Positions 56,128 through 64,000 of a DNA stretch of 64,000 nt are shown piece after piece. Within the stretch, counting starts at the first letter, position 1. Each line of letters starts with the position of its first letter. The DNA lies in assembly GCF_014164585.1 (NCBI RefSeq), contig NZ_JACJFM010000003.1, positions 162,397 to 226,396 of the forward strand, in the 5' to 3' direction. The DNA is from Oceanospirillum sediminis (GTDB taxonomy: Bacteria; Pseudomonadota; Gammaproteobacteria; Pseudomonadales; Halomonadaceae). Position numbers and translations under genes: made by a program. Under the pieces are notes generated by a model, which was given only the letters and a program-made list of their open reading frames with translations, searched no databases and was not told the DNA's origin.

Positions 56128-58014
56128 ATGAACATCAACTTGTCACTCAGGCACAAGCTGATCCTGATTGTTCTGGTAACAATCACCGGATTTGCGCTGA
56201 TGGGCCTTTACAGTGCATCCACCCTCACCGGGCAAGGACAGTCTGCCCGCTATCAATCCGATATAAACCAGGCAGCCAGTGAAGCCAGTCGACTGCAGGC
56301 CCGATTACTGTTGCTGGATAAACTCCGGGATAGTGCTCTGGTGGAAGAGCAGAAAAAAGCCCGGGATCTGCTGAATCAACTGAATCAGAGCTCTGCATAT
56401 CAGCTGGATAGCATTGCTCAGCGAGTGCAGAATCCCAAAGCGTCACAGATGCTGCAGCCAGTGCAGCGACAATTGCCGGGCTATCTGCAGATGCTGGAAA
56501 AAAGTCTGCAGCTGCAGCATGATCTGGGTAATGGTCAGAGCACAGGCGCTCTGGCTGGACTGAATCAGCAAACGGAACATCTGGCCGAGCGTTTATCAAT
56601 CATGGATCGTTTTGCTTCCATGTTTAAGGAGGTCAGAACCGCTGAAAAAGCCTTTCTGCTGAATGCCTCTGAACATAACCATCAAACTTTGATACAGAAA
56701 CTGAATGCCCTGAATAATCAGATCACAGTATTCAATTTCGACGATGTGTTTGCTGAAGATGTCAGTCGCTACCAGGCGGCACTGGAGCCGGTGGTTCAGC
56801 TGAGCCAGCAACAGGCTGTACTGAATAAACAGATTCAGGCTGCCCGGAACCGTATCATTCCGGCAGTAGAATCCGTTACAGATTACCTGATGAATACTCT
56901 GGTGGTATCTGCGCGGCAGGCAACGGAGCAGAGTCAGGAGCGGGCCTATCAGTCAATCCTGCTGGGCAGTGCACTGTTAGCGATACTGGTCAGTGGTATT
57001 GTCGCATCTGTCGCTGTGTCTATTGCCCGCAATATGAAGCAGGCATTGTCTGTACTGAATGATGTGGCTGCCGGTAATCTGACTCGGGAGTTTATGGCAT
57101 CCACTAATCCGGAAGATGAGTTTAACCAGCTGGCTCAGGCCACGAATACCATGACGGGTAAAATGGGTGAACTGATTCGCCATATTCAGCGCAGTACCTC
57201 GACACTGAAGCAGATGTCAGAAGAGATGAATCTGTCGCAACAACAGATTCAGCAGGGCAGTGAAACCATCAGTGATAAAAGTAATGCGATGGTGGCTGCG
57301 ACTGAGCAGATCAGTGTTTCAGCAGAAGAAGTGGCTCAGAGTACCAGTCAGGTCAGTGAAGCCACCCGTGAAGCCTGGCAGGCTTCGCAATCCGGAGCAG
57401 GAATTATTTCACAGGCTCTGGATTCTCTGCGTGAAGTGGCCCGTAATGTGGATCAGACCAGTGATTCCGTCGCGCGTCTCGGGCAGCAGTCCAAAGAGAT
57501 TGACACCGTGATTGAGCTGATTGAAGGCGTGGCAGAGCAAACCAACCTGCTGGCGCTGAATGCGGCCATTGAAGCTGCGCGGGCTGGTGAGGCCGGACGG
57601 GGGTTTGCTGTCGTAGCAGATGAAGTACGTACCCTGGCTGAGCAGACAGTGATTGCGACCAGTAATATCACAGAGCGCATTGAACAGATTCAGCAGGAAA
57701 CCCGAAGCGTGGTATCAGCCATGGCGCTGAATCAGAAGCAGGTTGAGCAGGGACAGAGTTTCAGCCAACAGGCTGAACAGGCGATTCAGCGTATTGAACA
57801 ACAGACCTCTGAAGCGGCTGAGCAGGCCAGCGCCATTTATCAGGCAATCAGCGAAGTAGCGCAAACCACAGCCCGTATGGCGCAGGATATGGATCGAATC
57901 GCCAGTGAGATTAACAGTAATCACCAGGCCAGTAACCGGATCAGAGAAAACACCCGGGCGATTGTCACTAAGGCTGAAGAGCTGGAAGGTCTGGCAGCCA
58001 CTTTTACTGTCTGA
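56128..58014 (+). CDS. Methyl-accepting chemotaxis protein
   Basis: The 628-residue transducer has a membrane helix at residues about 9-30, a long helical periplasmic sensor (about 35-270; HBM-like, two helical bundles), a second helix (about 275-298), a HAMP domain and a cytoplasmic signalling domain with the hairpin tip [20 protein letters not shown] then [20 protein letters not shown]. Many Gln/Glu pairs along the coiled coil are methylation-site candidates. It has no C-terminal pentapeptide. Ligand unknown. It appears monocistronic. Confidence 0.94.
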   Translation: MNINLSLRHKLILIVLVTITGFALMGLYSASTLTGQGQSARYQSDINQAASEASRLQARLLLLDKLRDSALVEEQKKARDLLNQLNQSSAYQLDSIAQRVQNPKASQMLQPVQRQLPGYLQMLEKSLQLQHDLGNGQSTGALAGLNQQTEHLAERLSIMDRFASMFKEVRTAEKAFLLNASEHNHQTLIQKLNALNNQITVFNFDDVFAEDVSRYQAALEPVVQLSQQQAVLNKQIQAARNRIIPAVESVTDYLMNTLVVSARQATEQSQERAYQSILLGSALLAILVSGIVASVAVSIARNMKQALSVLNDVAAGNLTREFMASTNPEDEFNQLAQATNTMTGKMGELIRHIQRSTSTLKQMSEEMNLSQQQIQQGSETISDKSNAMVAATEQISVSAEEVAQSTSQVSEATREAWQASQSGAGIISQALDSLREVARNVDQTSDSVARLGQQSKEIDTVIELIEGVAEQTNLLALNAAIEAARAGEAGRGFAVVADEVRTLAEQTVIATSNITERIEQIQQETRSVVSAMALNQKQVEQGQSFSQQAEQAIQRIEQQTSEAAEQASAIYQAISEVAQTTARMAQDMDRIASEINSNHQASNRIRENTRAIVTKAEELEGLAATFTV

Positions 58015-58020
58015 CTCTTT

Positions 58021-58125
58021 GATCTTTCTAGCCTCACGCTGTGATCTTACAGGCCTCACGTTGCGATCTTACAGACCTGGCACTGTGCTATTCCAGGTCT
58101 GGCGCTGTGATTTTTCAGGCTGGAT
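58021..58125. repeat. Imperfect 22-bp tandem repeat after the chemotaxis gene
   Basis: Four full units start at 58021, 58043, 58065 and 58087, with a partial fifth at 58109. The shared pattern is GATCTTACAGGCCTCACGCTGT. No reading frame runs through them, so they are non-coding. Confidence 0.8.
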
Positions 58126-58131
58126 AGCCTG

Positions 58132-58191
58132 ATGTGGGTATTTTATCTGTTGCGGTCTCCTGACGGCTGATAGCAGGTAAAATATCCACAT
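58132..58191. repeat. Long stem-loop (18-bp arms) in the 58-kb intergenic region
   Basis: Arms 58132-58149 and 58174-58191 (ATGTGGGTATTTTATCTG against CAGGTAAAATATCCACAT) pair at 16 of 18 positions around a 24-nt loop. It follows the tandem repeat and may be a transcript end or a small non-autonomous repeat. Confidence 0.75.
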
Positions 58192-58317
58192 TCGCAGATG
58201 ACTACCCAGTCTGATTTTTTATTATATTTTAAGTGTCTAATTAAACTATCTTAATCCCTTCCCTTCATATCCTGGCCCGCTATACAATCGTGAAAACAGG
58301 AAAAACAGAGGCCTCCG

Positions 58318-59262
58318 GTGATTATCCGTAATAAGGACAAAATCCATTCTCCCGACACTATCAAGCAGCACTTTGAAGGGTTGGGCTATATCTGCAGTGA
58401 TGCCATTGCTACCTCGGTATATCTGGCATGTCATCTTCAAAAGCCGATCCTGGTTGAAGGCCCTCCGGGCGTGGGTAAAACAGAGTTAGCTAAAAAGGCA
58501 TCAGAGCTGTTGTCAGCCCCTTTGATCCGTATGCAGTGTTATGAAGGCCTGGATGAGGCTAAGGCTCTGTATGAGTGGAAATACGGCAAGCAGCTGCTGT
58601 ATACACAACTGTTAAAAGACCAGCTTGGCGATGTGATGCGAGGTGCTAAAGGTCTGGATGAATCTGTTACCCGTTTGCATCAGTTCGGGGATATTTTTTA
58701 TTCTGATGAGTTTCTTGAGCCCCGCCCATTACTGGAAGCGCTCAGAGCTGAAGATGGCGCGATTCTGCTAATTGACGAAATTGATAAAGCGGATCAGGAG
58801 TTTGAAGCTTTTCTGCTGGAGCTGCTATCGGATTATCAGATCTCTATTCCGGAGCTGGGTACCATCAAAGCGAAGTCCAGTCCTATTGTCTTTCTGACCA
58901 GTAATAATACCCGTGAACTGAGTGATGCCCTGAAACGACGCTGCCTGCATCTGTATATTCCGTTCCCGTGCAAAGAGATTGAGCAAAAAATTATCACCGC
59001 TCAGGTGCCGGAACTGAATGAACAGCTGAAGCAGCAATTGGTCGCCTTTATCGGTGAACTCAGAGATATGGCACTGAAAAAAGTCCCGGCGGTCAGTGAA
59101 ACCATCGACTGGGCGCGCGCTTTATTGCTGCTGAATGTGGATAACCTGGATCACGACTGGATCAAAAACACATTGAATCTGCTGCTGAAATTTCAGGATG
59201 ATATCGAAGCGGTTGAACCTGAAATCAACAATCTGCTTAAAGCCGTGGCTAAGCAGGTTTAA
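58318..59262 (+). CDS. MoxR-type AAA+ ATPase
   Basis: The 314-residue ATPase (GTG 58318 after AGAGG) has Walker A EGPPGVGKTELAKKA, Walker B ILLIDEIDKADQEFEAFLLE, sensor 1 in FLTSNNTRELSDAL and Arg finger region KRRCLHLYIPFP. The family assembles metalloenzymes or protein complexes with a VWA partner. That partner follows 64 bp downstream, as in RavA-ViaA and CoxD-CoxE pairs. Confidence 0.92.
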   Translation: MIIRNKDKIHSPDTIKQHFEGLGYICSDAIATSVYLACHLQKPILVEGPPGVGKTELAKKASELLSAPLIRMQCYEGLDEAKALYEWKYGKQLLYTQLLKDQLGDVMRGAKGLDESVTRLHQFGDIFYSDEFLEPRPLLEALRAEDGAILLIDEIDKADQEFEAFLLELLSDYQISIPELGTIKAKSSPIVFLTSNNTRELSDALKRRCLHLYIPFPCKEIEQKIITAQVPELNEQLKQQLVAFIGELRDMALKKVPAVSETIDWARALLLLNVDNLDHDWIKNTLNLLLKFQDDIEAVEPEINNLLKAVAKQV

Positions 59263-59326
59263 TCCTCTGGCATTTTGTGTTTAACACTCCGGTGCAAAGG
59301 ATGAATTCAGCAACAGGCGTCAGAAC

Positions 59327-60742
59327 ATGCAGAAAGTATTAGGTGATTTTATCCATGCCCTGCGGCAGGCGGGGTTACCCATCTCATCTGCTGAAACGCT
59401 GGATGCTTTAAAAGCGGCTCAGTTAACAGGCATTGAGAATGGTCCGCTGCTCAGACAGGCACTGGGCATGACGCTGAGTAAGCGGTTGGAGCACCGTCTG
59501 ATTCATGATCAGATGTTTGATCAGTATTTTAATGCCTATGAGCATCTGGAGCAGTCAGATGACCCGAATCTTTCGGCATCAGATAAGCCTCAGCCTGCAG
59601 GCAGACCTGAGGCCGCACCGGCAACGGTTGATAACAGAGCCGCTGCTGATGCTGCCGGAGCAATAAACTCACCGTTAGCCCGGCAACTTTCTCCATTAGC
59701 TCAGCAGCTGATGGGCGGAGATATGTCCGCGATGCAAGTGATGATTGCCAGTGCCGGGACCGGTGCCGGAGCTCAGCAGATTACGTTTAATACTCAGATT
59801 CCTGTGGTGACGTACCGGGTAATGCAGGCACTGGGGGGCAGTGAGCTGCAGCAGGATCTGGCTGCCATGGCCAAAGATGACGAGAACAGTGCACTGGTGC
59901 AGCTGTTACGGCAACGAAGGACGCAATTACAGCAGCAGATACGGGACTATGTGGAACAACAGTATCTGTTATTTAACCAGAATGAAGCCCTCAGGCTGCG
60001 GGAGGACAAGCTGCAAAAGATCCGGCTGACCAATATTGACCTCAGCAATTATAAACTGATGGGAGAGCTGGTACGTAAGGCGGCGAAGCGGCTGGCCAGT
60101 ATGCATAGCCGAAGACGGCGCATGACCCGTCGAGGTTTGCTGGATGTCCGGCGCACTATTGCAGCCAATGCCGCTTACGATGGTTTCTTATTTCACACTA
60201 AATGGAAATCAACCCGGATTGAAAGACCTGAAGTGATAGTGATTTGTGATGTCAGTGGTTCTGTCAGTCAGGTCGCGCGCTTTTTATTACTGTTTTTATA
60301 CTGTTTACAGGATGTGTTACCCCGGGTCCGTTCATTTGTCTTCTCCTCTGAAATGGCTGAAGTCACTGAATTGTTCGCCAGTAAAGATATGGATGAAGCC
60401 CTGGCCGACGTGCTGAAACGCTGGGGGAATGCCCCCACCCATTATGGTAAAGCGCTGGCAGACTTTGAGCAGATGGCTCTGACCGATATCGATAATAAAA
60501 CCACTGTGATTATGCTGGGAGATGCCCGTAATAATAATGAAGATGGCAACATTCCTGTCTGGCAGAAAGTCTACCGGCAAAGCCAGCGTGTGCTCTGGCT
60601 AAACCCGGAGGGCTCGCTGAGCTGGGATACCGGTGATTCCATTATGAATCAATATGCACCTTACTGTTCCCATATTGAAACCTGTAACTCTCTGCGTGAT
60701 CTGAATCGCATTCTGGGCTCTGAGCTGAAGCGTAATACCTGA
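59327..60742 (+). CDS. CoxE-like VWA-domain protein, partner of the MoxR ATPase
   Basis: The 471-residue protein has an N-terminal helical part, an Ala/Pro/Gln-rich linker (about 85-125) and a C-terminal VWA domain with the metal-binding MIDAS motif VIVICDVSGSVS and the later Asp in MLGDARNNNED. It fits the VWA_CoxE family. Together with the ATPase it probably acts as a chaperone for an unidentified client. It ends at a hairpin 2 bp after its stop. Confidence 0.9.
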   Translation: MQKVLGDFIHALRQAGLPISSAETLDALKAAQLTGIENGPLLRQALGMTLSKRLEHRLIHDQMFDQYFNAYEHLEQSDDPNLSASDKPQPAGRPEAAPATVDNRAAADAAGAINSPLARQLSPLAQQLMGGDMSAMQVMIASAGTGAGAQQITFNTQIPVVTYRVMQALGGSELQQDLAAMAKDDENSALVQLLRQRRTQLQQQIRDYVEQQYLLFNQNEALRLREDKLQKIRLTNIDLSNYKLMGELVRKAAKRLASMHSRRRRMTRRGLLDVRRTIAANAAYDGFLFHTKWKSTRIERPEVIVICDVSGSVSQVARFLLLFLYCLQDVLPRVRSFVFSSEMAEVTELFASKDMDEALADVLKRWGNAPTHYGKALADFEQMALTDIDNKTTVIMLGDARNNNEDGNIPVWQKVYRQSQRVLWLNPEGSLSWDTGDSIMNQYAPYCSHIETCNSLRDLNRILGSELKRNT

Positions 60743-60743
60743 A

Positions 60744-60769
60744 TGCAAGGGAGATAAACCTCCCTTGCA
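60744..60769 (+). terminator. Hairpin just after the VWA gene, likely terminator
   Basis: TGCAAGGGAG (60744-60753) and CTCCCTTGCA (60760-60769) form a perfect 10-bp stem with a 6-nt loop. No T-run follows, so efficiency is unclear. The 245 bp up to the ABC exporter start hold no further clear element. Confidence 0.55.
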
Positions 60770-61014
60770 GGCATTATCGTGTTGAACAGATTGCGTTCCG
60801 GTGTGACGCTCATAATTGATAAAGCATCTGATCTTAAGGCATGACTTTTCTATCATCCGAATAAATCAATCGGATAGGGGGGCTGTCTGCCGGATGTGAG
60901 TAGTACGACCCTGAAAGCTTCATTAATTTGGCGGGCTGTTTTAACCCGTATAAGTGCAGGCCTGTCATGGCGACACTTATCGTTTTGCCCCCATTGCAGA
61001 AGGAAGTTTCGGGC

Positions 61015-62877
61015 ATGGCTGAATTTGAGGATAAGGCGGGCTGGCGTACGCTCTGGTTTTTGATTGACAGACAGCGAACACGTCTGGCTCTGGCGTTTGC
61101 ATTTACCCTGGTGGCTGCGACGATGGAACTGGTGCCGTTCTGGCTTCTGGCCCAGGGGGCACAGGCCGTACTGGGTTTTATTGATCAGCAAAGCACGACA
61201 ACAGAGATGGCTGAAACTTTTTATCAGCTGGCACTCTGGATGGCAGCAGCGCTGGTATTAAAGACGCTGATTTATGGCATAGCCTATTTTCTTAGCCACC
61301 AGGCTGCTTTTTTTACTCTGGCTCATACCCGAAGAATACTGGTTACTCGTCTGGCCTGGGCACCTTTACACTGGATTCAGAGTTATCACTCGGGTCAGTT
61401 AAAACAGATGGTGTTGCAGGATGTCGATAAAATTGAAAATCTGATTGCACACCATACGGTAGAAGTTTCGGTTTCTCTGTTGACTCCTCTGCTAATCACT
61501 TTTTATCTGTTCTGGATTGACTGGCGTCTGGCTGTGGCAGCTTTACTGGTCGCACCTCTGGCGATTATCTGTTCCATGTTATTTATGCGTGATATGGATT
61601 CCATGCAGGATCAGTATCATCAGGTTGCCGTTAGCCTGAATAAAACGACTGTCGAGTACCTGCGCAATATTCCGGTAATGAAGCTGTTTCGTCAGGATGC
61701 CAGACGTTTTTCTGCCATGGTGCAGCACTCTCAGCATTATTACAGCCTGGTCGAAGCGCTGACTCGGTTAACCGTTCCCAGGTGGGCATTATTTACCAGT
61801 TTGCTGGGGGCTAATATGTTACTGGTACTGCCTGCTGGTGGTTTTCTGTTGCTGCATAATGAGATCGCTCTGACGGATCTGATTCTGGCGATTTTGCTCT
61901 GCGGCGGTATGTTACGCCCTCTGCTGAAAATCAGTCATTTCTTTACCGATAGCCGGGAAGTGCTGGCGAGTGTACGCCGCCTTAATCCTGTACTGAATGC
62001 TGACAATAGTGCTGAACATGCTCAACAGGCCGAAGGTGCTGATCCTGTATCCAGCAGAGAAGAAGGCATTGATGTTGAGCTGAGCAGGGTTCGTTTCAGC
62101 TACGACAAGACCCTGATCATTCCTGAAATGGATCTGACTCTGCCAGCAGGCAGCACAACAGTGATGACCGGCGCATCGGGTAGTGGTAAGTCGACCCTGG
62201 CCCAGCTGATCGCTGGTTTATTAATGCCGGAACAAGGTCAGGTTACCATCAATGGCAGAGCTGTCACGGACCTGAGTAACGAGCAAAGAGCAAGCCTGGT
62301 TGCAGTGGCAACTCAGGATGCCTTTCTGTTCAAAGGAACGATCAGAGACAACCTGATGCTGGCCAGAGATACAGTGCAGGAGCATGACATGGAACTGGCG
62401 ATTAAGGTGGCTCAGGCTGAGCACCTGATTCAGCAATTGCCTGACGGTTATGACACCAGGGTTAATGAGCAGGGGACACGTTTATCCGGTGGTGAGCGTC
62501 AGCGGCTGGCGCTGGCCAGAGCGCTGCTGGCAGATACTCCGGTACTGGTTCTGGATGAAGCGACAGCCTTTGCAGATAACCTGACTCAGCAGGCATTCTA
62601 CCGTGATCTGCAGGAACACTATCCGGATAAAACCGTACTGATCATTGCGCATCGCCTGGCAGGTATGGAGTTTGCCGATCAGATTATTGTTCTTCACAAA
62701 GGCCATATACAGGATGCAGGCAGTCATACTGAGCTGATACAGCGAAATGCTTACTACCAGAAAATATGGCAGTTACAGCGTGATAGTCACCACTGGACCC
62801 TGCAAGACGATCAGGCCTGTGAGAGCAGAAAAAGGAGTGATGTAACAGAAGGAGAAACAACATGCCTGCAGATCTGA
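61015..62877 (+). CDS. ABC exporter half-transporter (permease-ATPase fusion), first of a pair
   Basis: The 620-residue protein (ATG 61015, GAAGGAAG 8 nt upstream; an upstream in-frame start at 60928 is rejected) has six membrane helices (about residues 20-310) and a C-terminal ATPase domain with GASGSGKSTLAQLIAG, signature RLSGGERQRLALARALL and Walker B VLVLDEATAFAD. It resembles the IrtA/YbtP class of type IV exporters linked to siderophore import or export, but substrate cannot be told. It overlaps the second half-transporter by 16 bp, so the two probably heterodimerise. Confidence 0.88.
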   Translation: MAEFEDKAGWRTLWFLIDRQRTRLALAFAFTLVAATMELVPFWLLAQGAQAVLGFIDQQSTTTEMAETFYQLALWMAAALVLKTLIYGIAYFLSHQAAFFTLAHTRRILVTRLAWAPLHWIQSYHSGQLKQMVLQDVDKIENLIAHHTVEVSVSLLTPLLITFYLFWIDWRLAVAALLVAPLAIICSMLFMRDMDSMQDQYHQVAVSLNKTTVEYLRNIPVMKLFRQDARRFSAMVQHSQHYYSLVEALTRLTVPRWALFTSLLGANMLLVLPAGGFLLLHNEIALTDLILAILLCGGMLRPLLKISHFFTDSREVLASVRRLNPVLNADNSAEHAQQAEGADPVSSREEGIDVELSRVRFSYDKTLIIPEMDLTLPAGSTTVMTGASGSGKSTLAQLIAGLLMPEQGQVTINGRAVTDLSNEQRASLVAVATQDAFLFKGTIRDNLMLARDTVQEHDMELAIKVAQAEHLIQQLPDGYDTRVNEQGTRLSGGERQRLALARALLADTPVLVLDEATAFADNLTQQAFYRDLQEHYPDKTVLIIAHRLAGMEFADQIIVLHKGHIQDAGSHTELIQRNAYYQKIWQLQRDSHHWTLQDDQACESRKRSDVTEGETTCLQI

Positions 62878-64000
62878 AGTCATCAATGGATAGTAGTATA
62901 TTCCGTATTATTGTTCGGGTCATACACAGCAGTGGGCGTTCTCCCGGTTTGTTTTTATCTGGCCTGAGCTGGCGAATACTGGAACGTATACTGGACCTGT
63001 TACCTTTGCTGGCTGTTTTTTTCTGGTTGCAGAATATCCTGTTATCAAAGGGAGACAATGACGAAGCGGAAGCCTCAATTCTATGGCTGGCTGGTACATT
63101 GTTATTGATTTTTCTGATTCAGTTAGTGGCGGCCTGGAAAGGACAAAGGAACAGCTTTCTGGGTGGTTATCGTATTATGGCGGGCTACCGTGAACAGCTA
63201 CTGGATCGTGTGCACCAGTTACCTCTGGGCGTACTGGCAGAATATCGTACCGGACAGCTGGCGGATATGATGACGGATGATATCCAGCGCATTGAGAATA
63301 TTTTTACTCATCAGGTCGTTGAGTTACTGACCTCTCTGCTCGTGCCACTGCTGTTATTTATTGCTTTGTTATGGGTTGACTGGCATCTGGCTATAGGATT
63401 GATGGCTGGTTTTCCTCTGGCATTGTTATTTCTTCAGCTCAGTCGCAATCTGTTTATTCGTGTTAGTCAGGCTAAGCAGGATGCGTTGCGGTATACCTCA
63501 GGCATGGTCGTTGAATATGTAACCGGCCTGCGTACTTTTCGTCTGTTCAACAAAGCGGGTGTCTGGCTGAAGCGGCTTTATCTGCAGTTCGACCATATCA
63601 CCCGAACCAGTATCGGCGTTGAGATCTGGGGGGCAGGGCCTGTGGTGTTGTATCGATTACTGACAGAGCTTGGTCTGGTGGCATTTCTGACACTGGCCGC
63701 TATGCAGATAGCGGGGATGACTCCGGCACAGGATCAGACCGAATTACTGTCTTTATTGCTATTTATACTACTGGCTTATCGCATGTTAGGGCCGTTACTG
63801 GAAATGGCGGAGCACCTGGCAGTGTTGCGCTTTACCGTGCAGAGTGAGCAGAAATTACAGCAACTTTACCAGCGTAAACCTCTGTCTGAGCCCGGCTCTG
63901 CAGAAATACCCCGTAATAATGATCTTATTGTGCAGGATCTGTCTTTTGGTTACGACAATGAATCCCTGATACTGGATCAGCTGAATTTCAGAGTACCAGA
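62862..64000 (+). CDS. ABC exporter half-transporter, second of the pair (runs off window end)
   Basis: Reading from ATG 62862 (AGGAG upstream) the frame stays open for 379 codons to the window edge. The start (MPADLKSSMDSSIFRIIVRV) leads into six membrane helices, with WRILERILDLLPLLAVFFWL first, the coupling region LAEYRTGQLADMMTDDIQRI and then the beginning of the ATPase domain (IVQDLSFGYDNESLILDQLN). Walker A and later motifs lie outside the window. Its overlap with the first gene and the shared layout (EXL-type tip residues TGMVVEYVTGLRTFRLF-like) show it is the partner subunit. Confidence 0.88.
   Translation, partial: MPADLKSSMDSSIFRIIVRVIHSSGRSPGLFLSGLSWRILERILDLLPLLAVFFWLQNILLSKGDNDEAEASILWLAGTLLLIFLIQLVAAWKGQRNSFLGGYRIMAGYREQLLDRVHQLPLGVLAEYRTGQLADMMTDDIQRIENIFTHQVVELLTSLLVPLLLFIALLWVDWHLAIGLMAGFPLALLFLQLSRNLFIRVSQAKQDALRYTSGMVVEYVTGLRTFRLFNKAGVWLKRLYLQFDHITRTSIGVEIWGAGPVVLYRLLTELGLVAFLTLAAMQIAGMTPAQDQTELLSLLLFILLAYRMLGPLLEMAEHLAVLRFTVQSEQKLQQLYQRKPLSEPGSAEIPRNNDLIVQDLSFGYDNESLILDQLNFRVP

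Overview
The window is 64 kb of a gammaproteobacterial chromosome. The gene order mla / kdsD-kdsC-lptCAB-rpoN-hpf-ptsN-rapZ-ptsO / pmbA-yjgA-tldD-yhdP-rng-maf-mreDCB / gatCAB fits an Oceanospirillales-like marine or host-associated bacterium (Endozoicomonadaceae is my best guess, from gene order and moderate GC only). Most of the window is dense core genome with ATGA-type overlaps.

Region by region. 1-4259 (minus): the 5' part of murA, ibaG, and the mlaFEDCB phospholipid-transport operon. 4528-12472 (plus): yrbG, kdsD, kdsC, lptC, lptA, lptB, rpoN, hpf, ptsN, rapZ, ptsO; this couples Kdo/LPS supply and LPS export to sigma-54 and the nitrogen PTS. 12653-17744: mgtE, then pmbA and tldD flanking yjgA. 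17766-27185 (minus): yhdP, rng, maf and mreD-mreC-mreB, with a strong hairpin terminator between mreB and mreC and a probable AUU start for mreC. 27362-30733 (plus): gatCAB amidotransferase. 31087-33198: a membrane class III nucleotide cyclase. 33496-40017 (minus): ugd, hldD, a catalytically degenerate Ugd paralogue, pgi and galU (sugar-nucleotide and heptose supply). 40212-47319 (minus): a GlpR/DeoR-type regulator leading an UgpCBAE-like ABC importer followed by an EEP-fold phosphodiesterase/phosphatase and a HAD phosphatase, with an operator-like palindrome over the regulator start. 47569-49795 (plus): an exported glutathione peroxidase and an ABC1/UbiB-family kinase.

49686-55161 is a foreign, visibly AT-rich island inserted in the 3' end of the ABC1 kinase gene. 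The displaced original 3' end survives on the far side at 55151-55237. The island carries (i) a four-gene plus-strand operon: a ThyA-family enzyme whose nucleotide-selecting Asn is Asp, as in dCMP hydroxymethylases; a DUF4031 protein; a UDG-like protein; and a protein I recognise as alpha-glutamyl/putrescinyl-thymine pyrophosphorylase clade 3; and (ii) a minus-strand HigB-like toxin with an HTH-ImmA/IrrE antitoxin. Related 19-27 nt inverted repeats bracket the operon. No integrase is visible. The operon looks like a chromosomal pyrimidine-hypermodification or modified-base-handling system, probably in phage conflict, and is the best candidate in the window for an undescribed system.

55325-64000 (plus): a LexA/UmuD-like autoprotease without a DNA-binding domain under a near-perfect SOS box, a methyl-accepting chemotaxis protein, a 22-bp tandem repeat and large stem-loop, a MoxR ATPase / VWA protein pair, and two half-transporter ABC exporters, the second running off the window end. 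No tRNA, rRNA, IS element or CRISPR array was seen.
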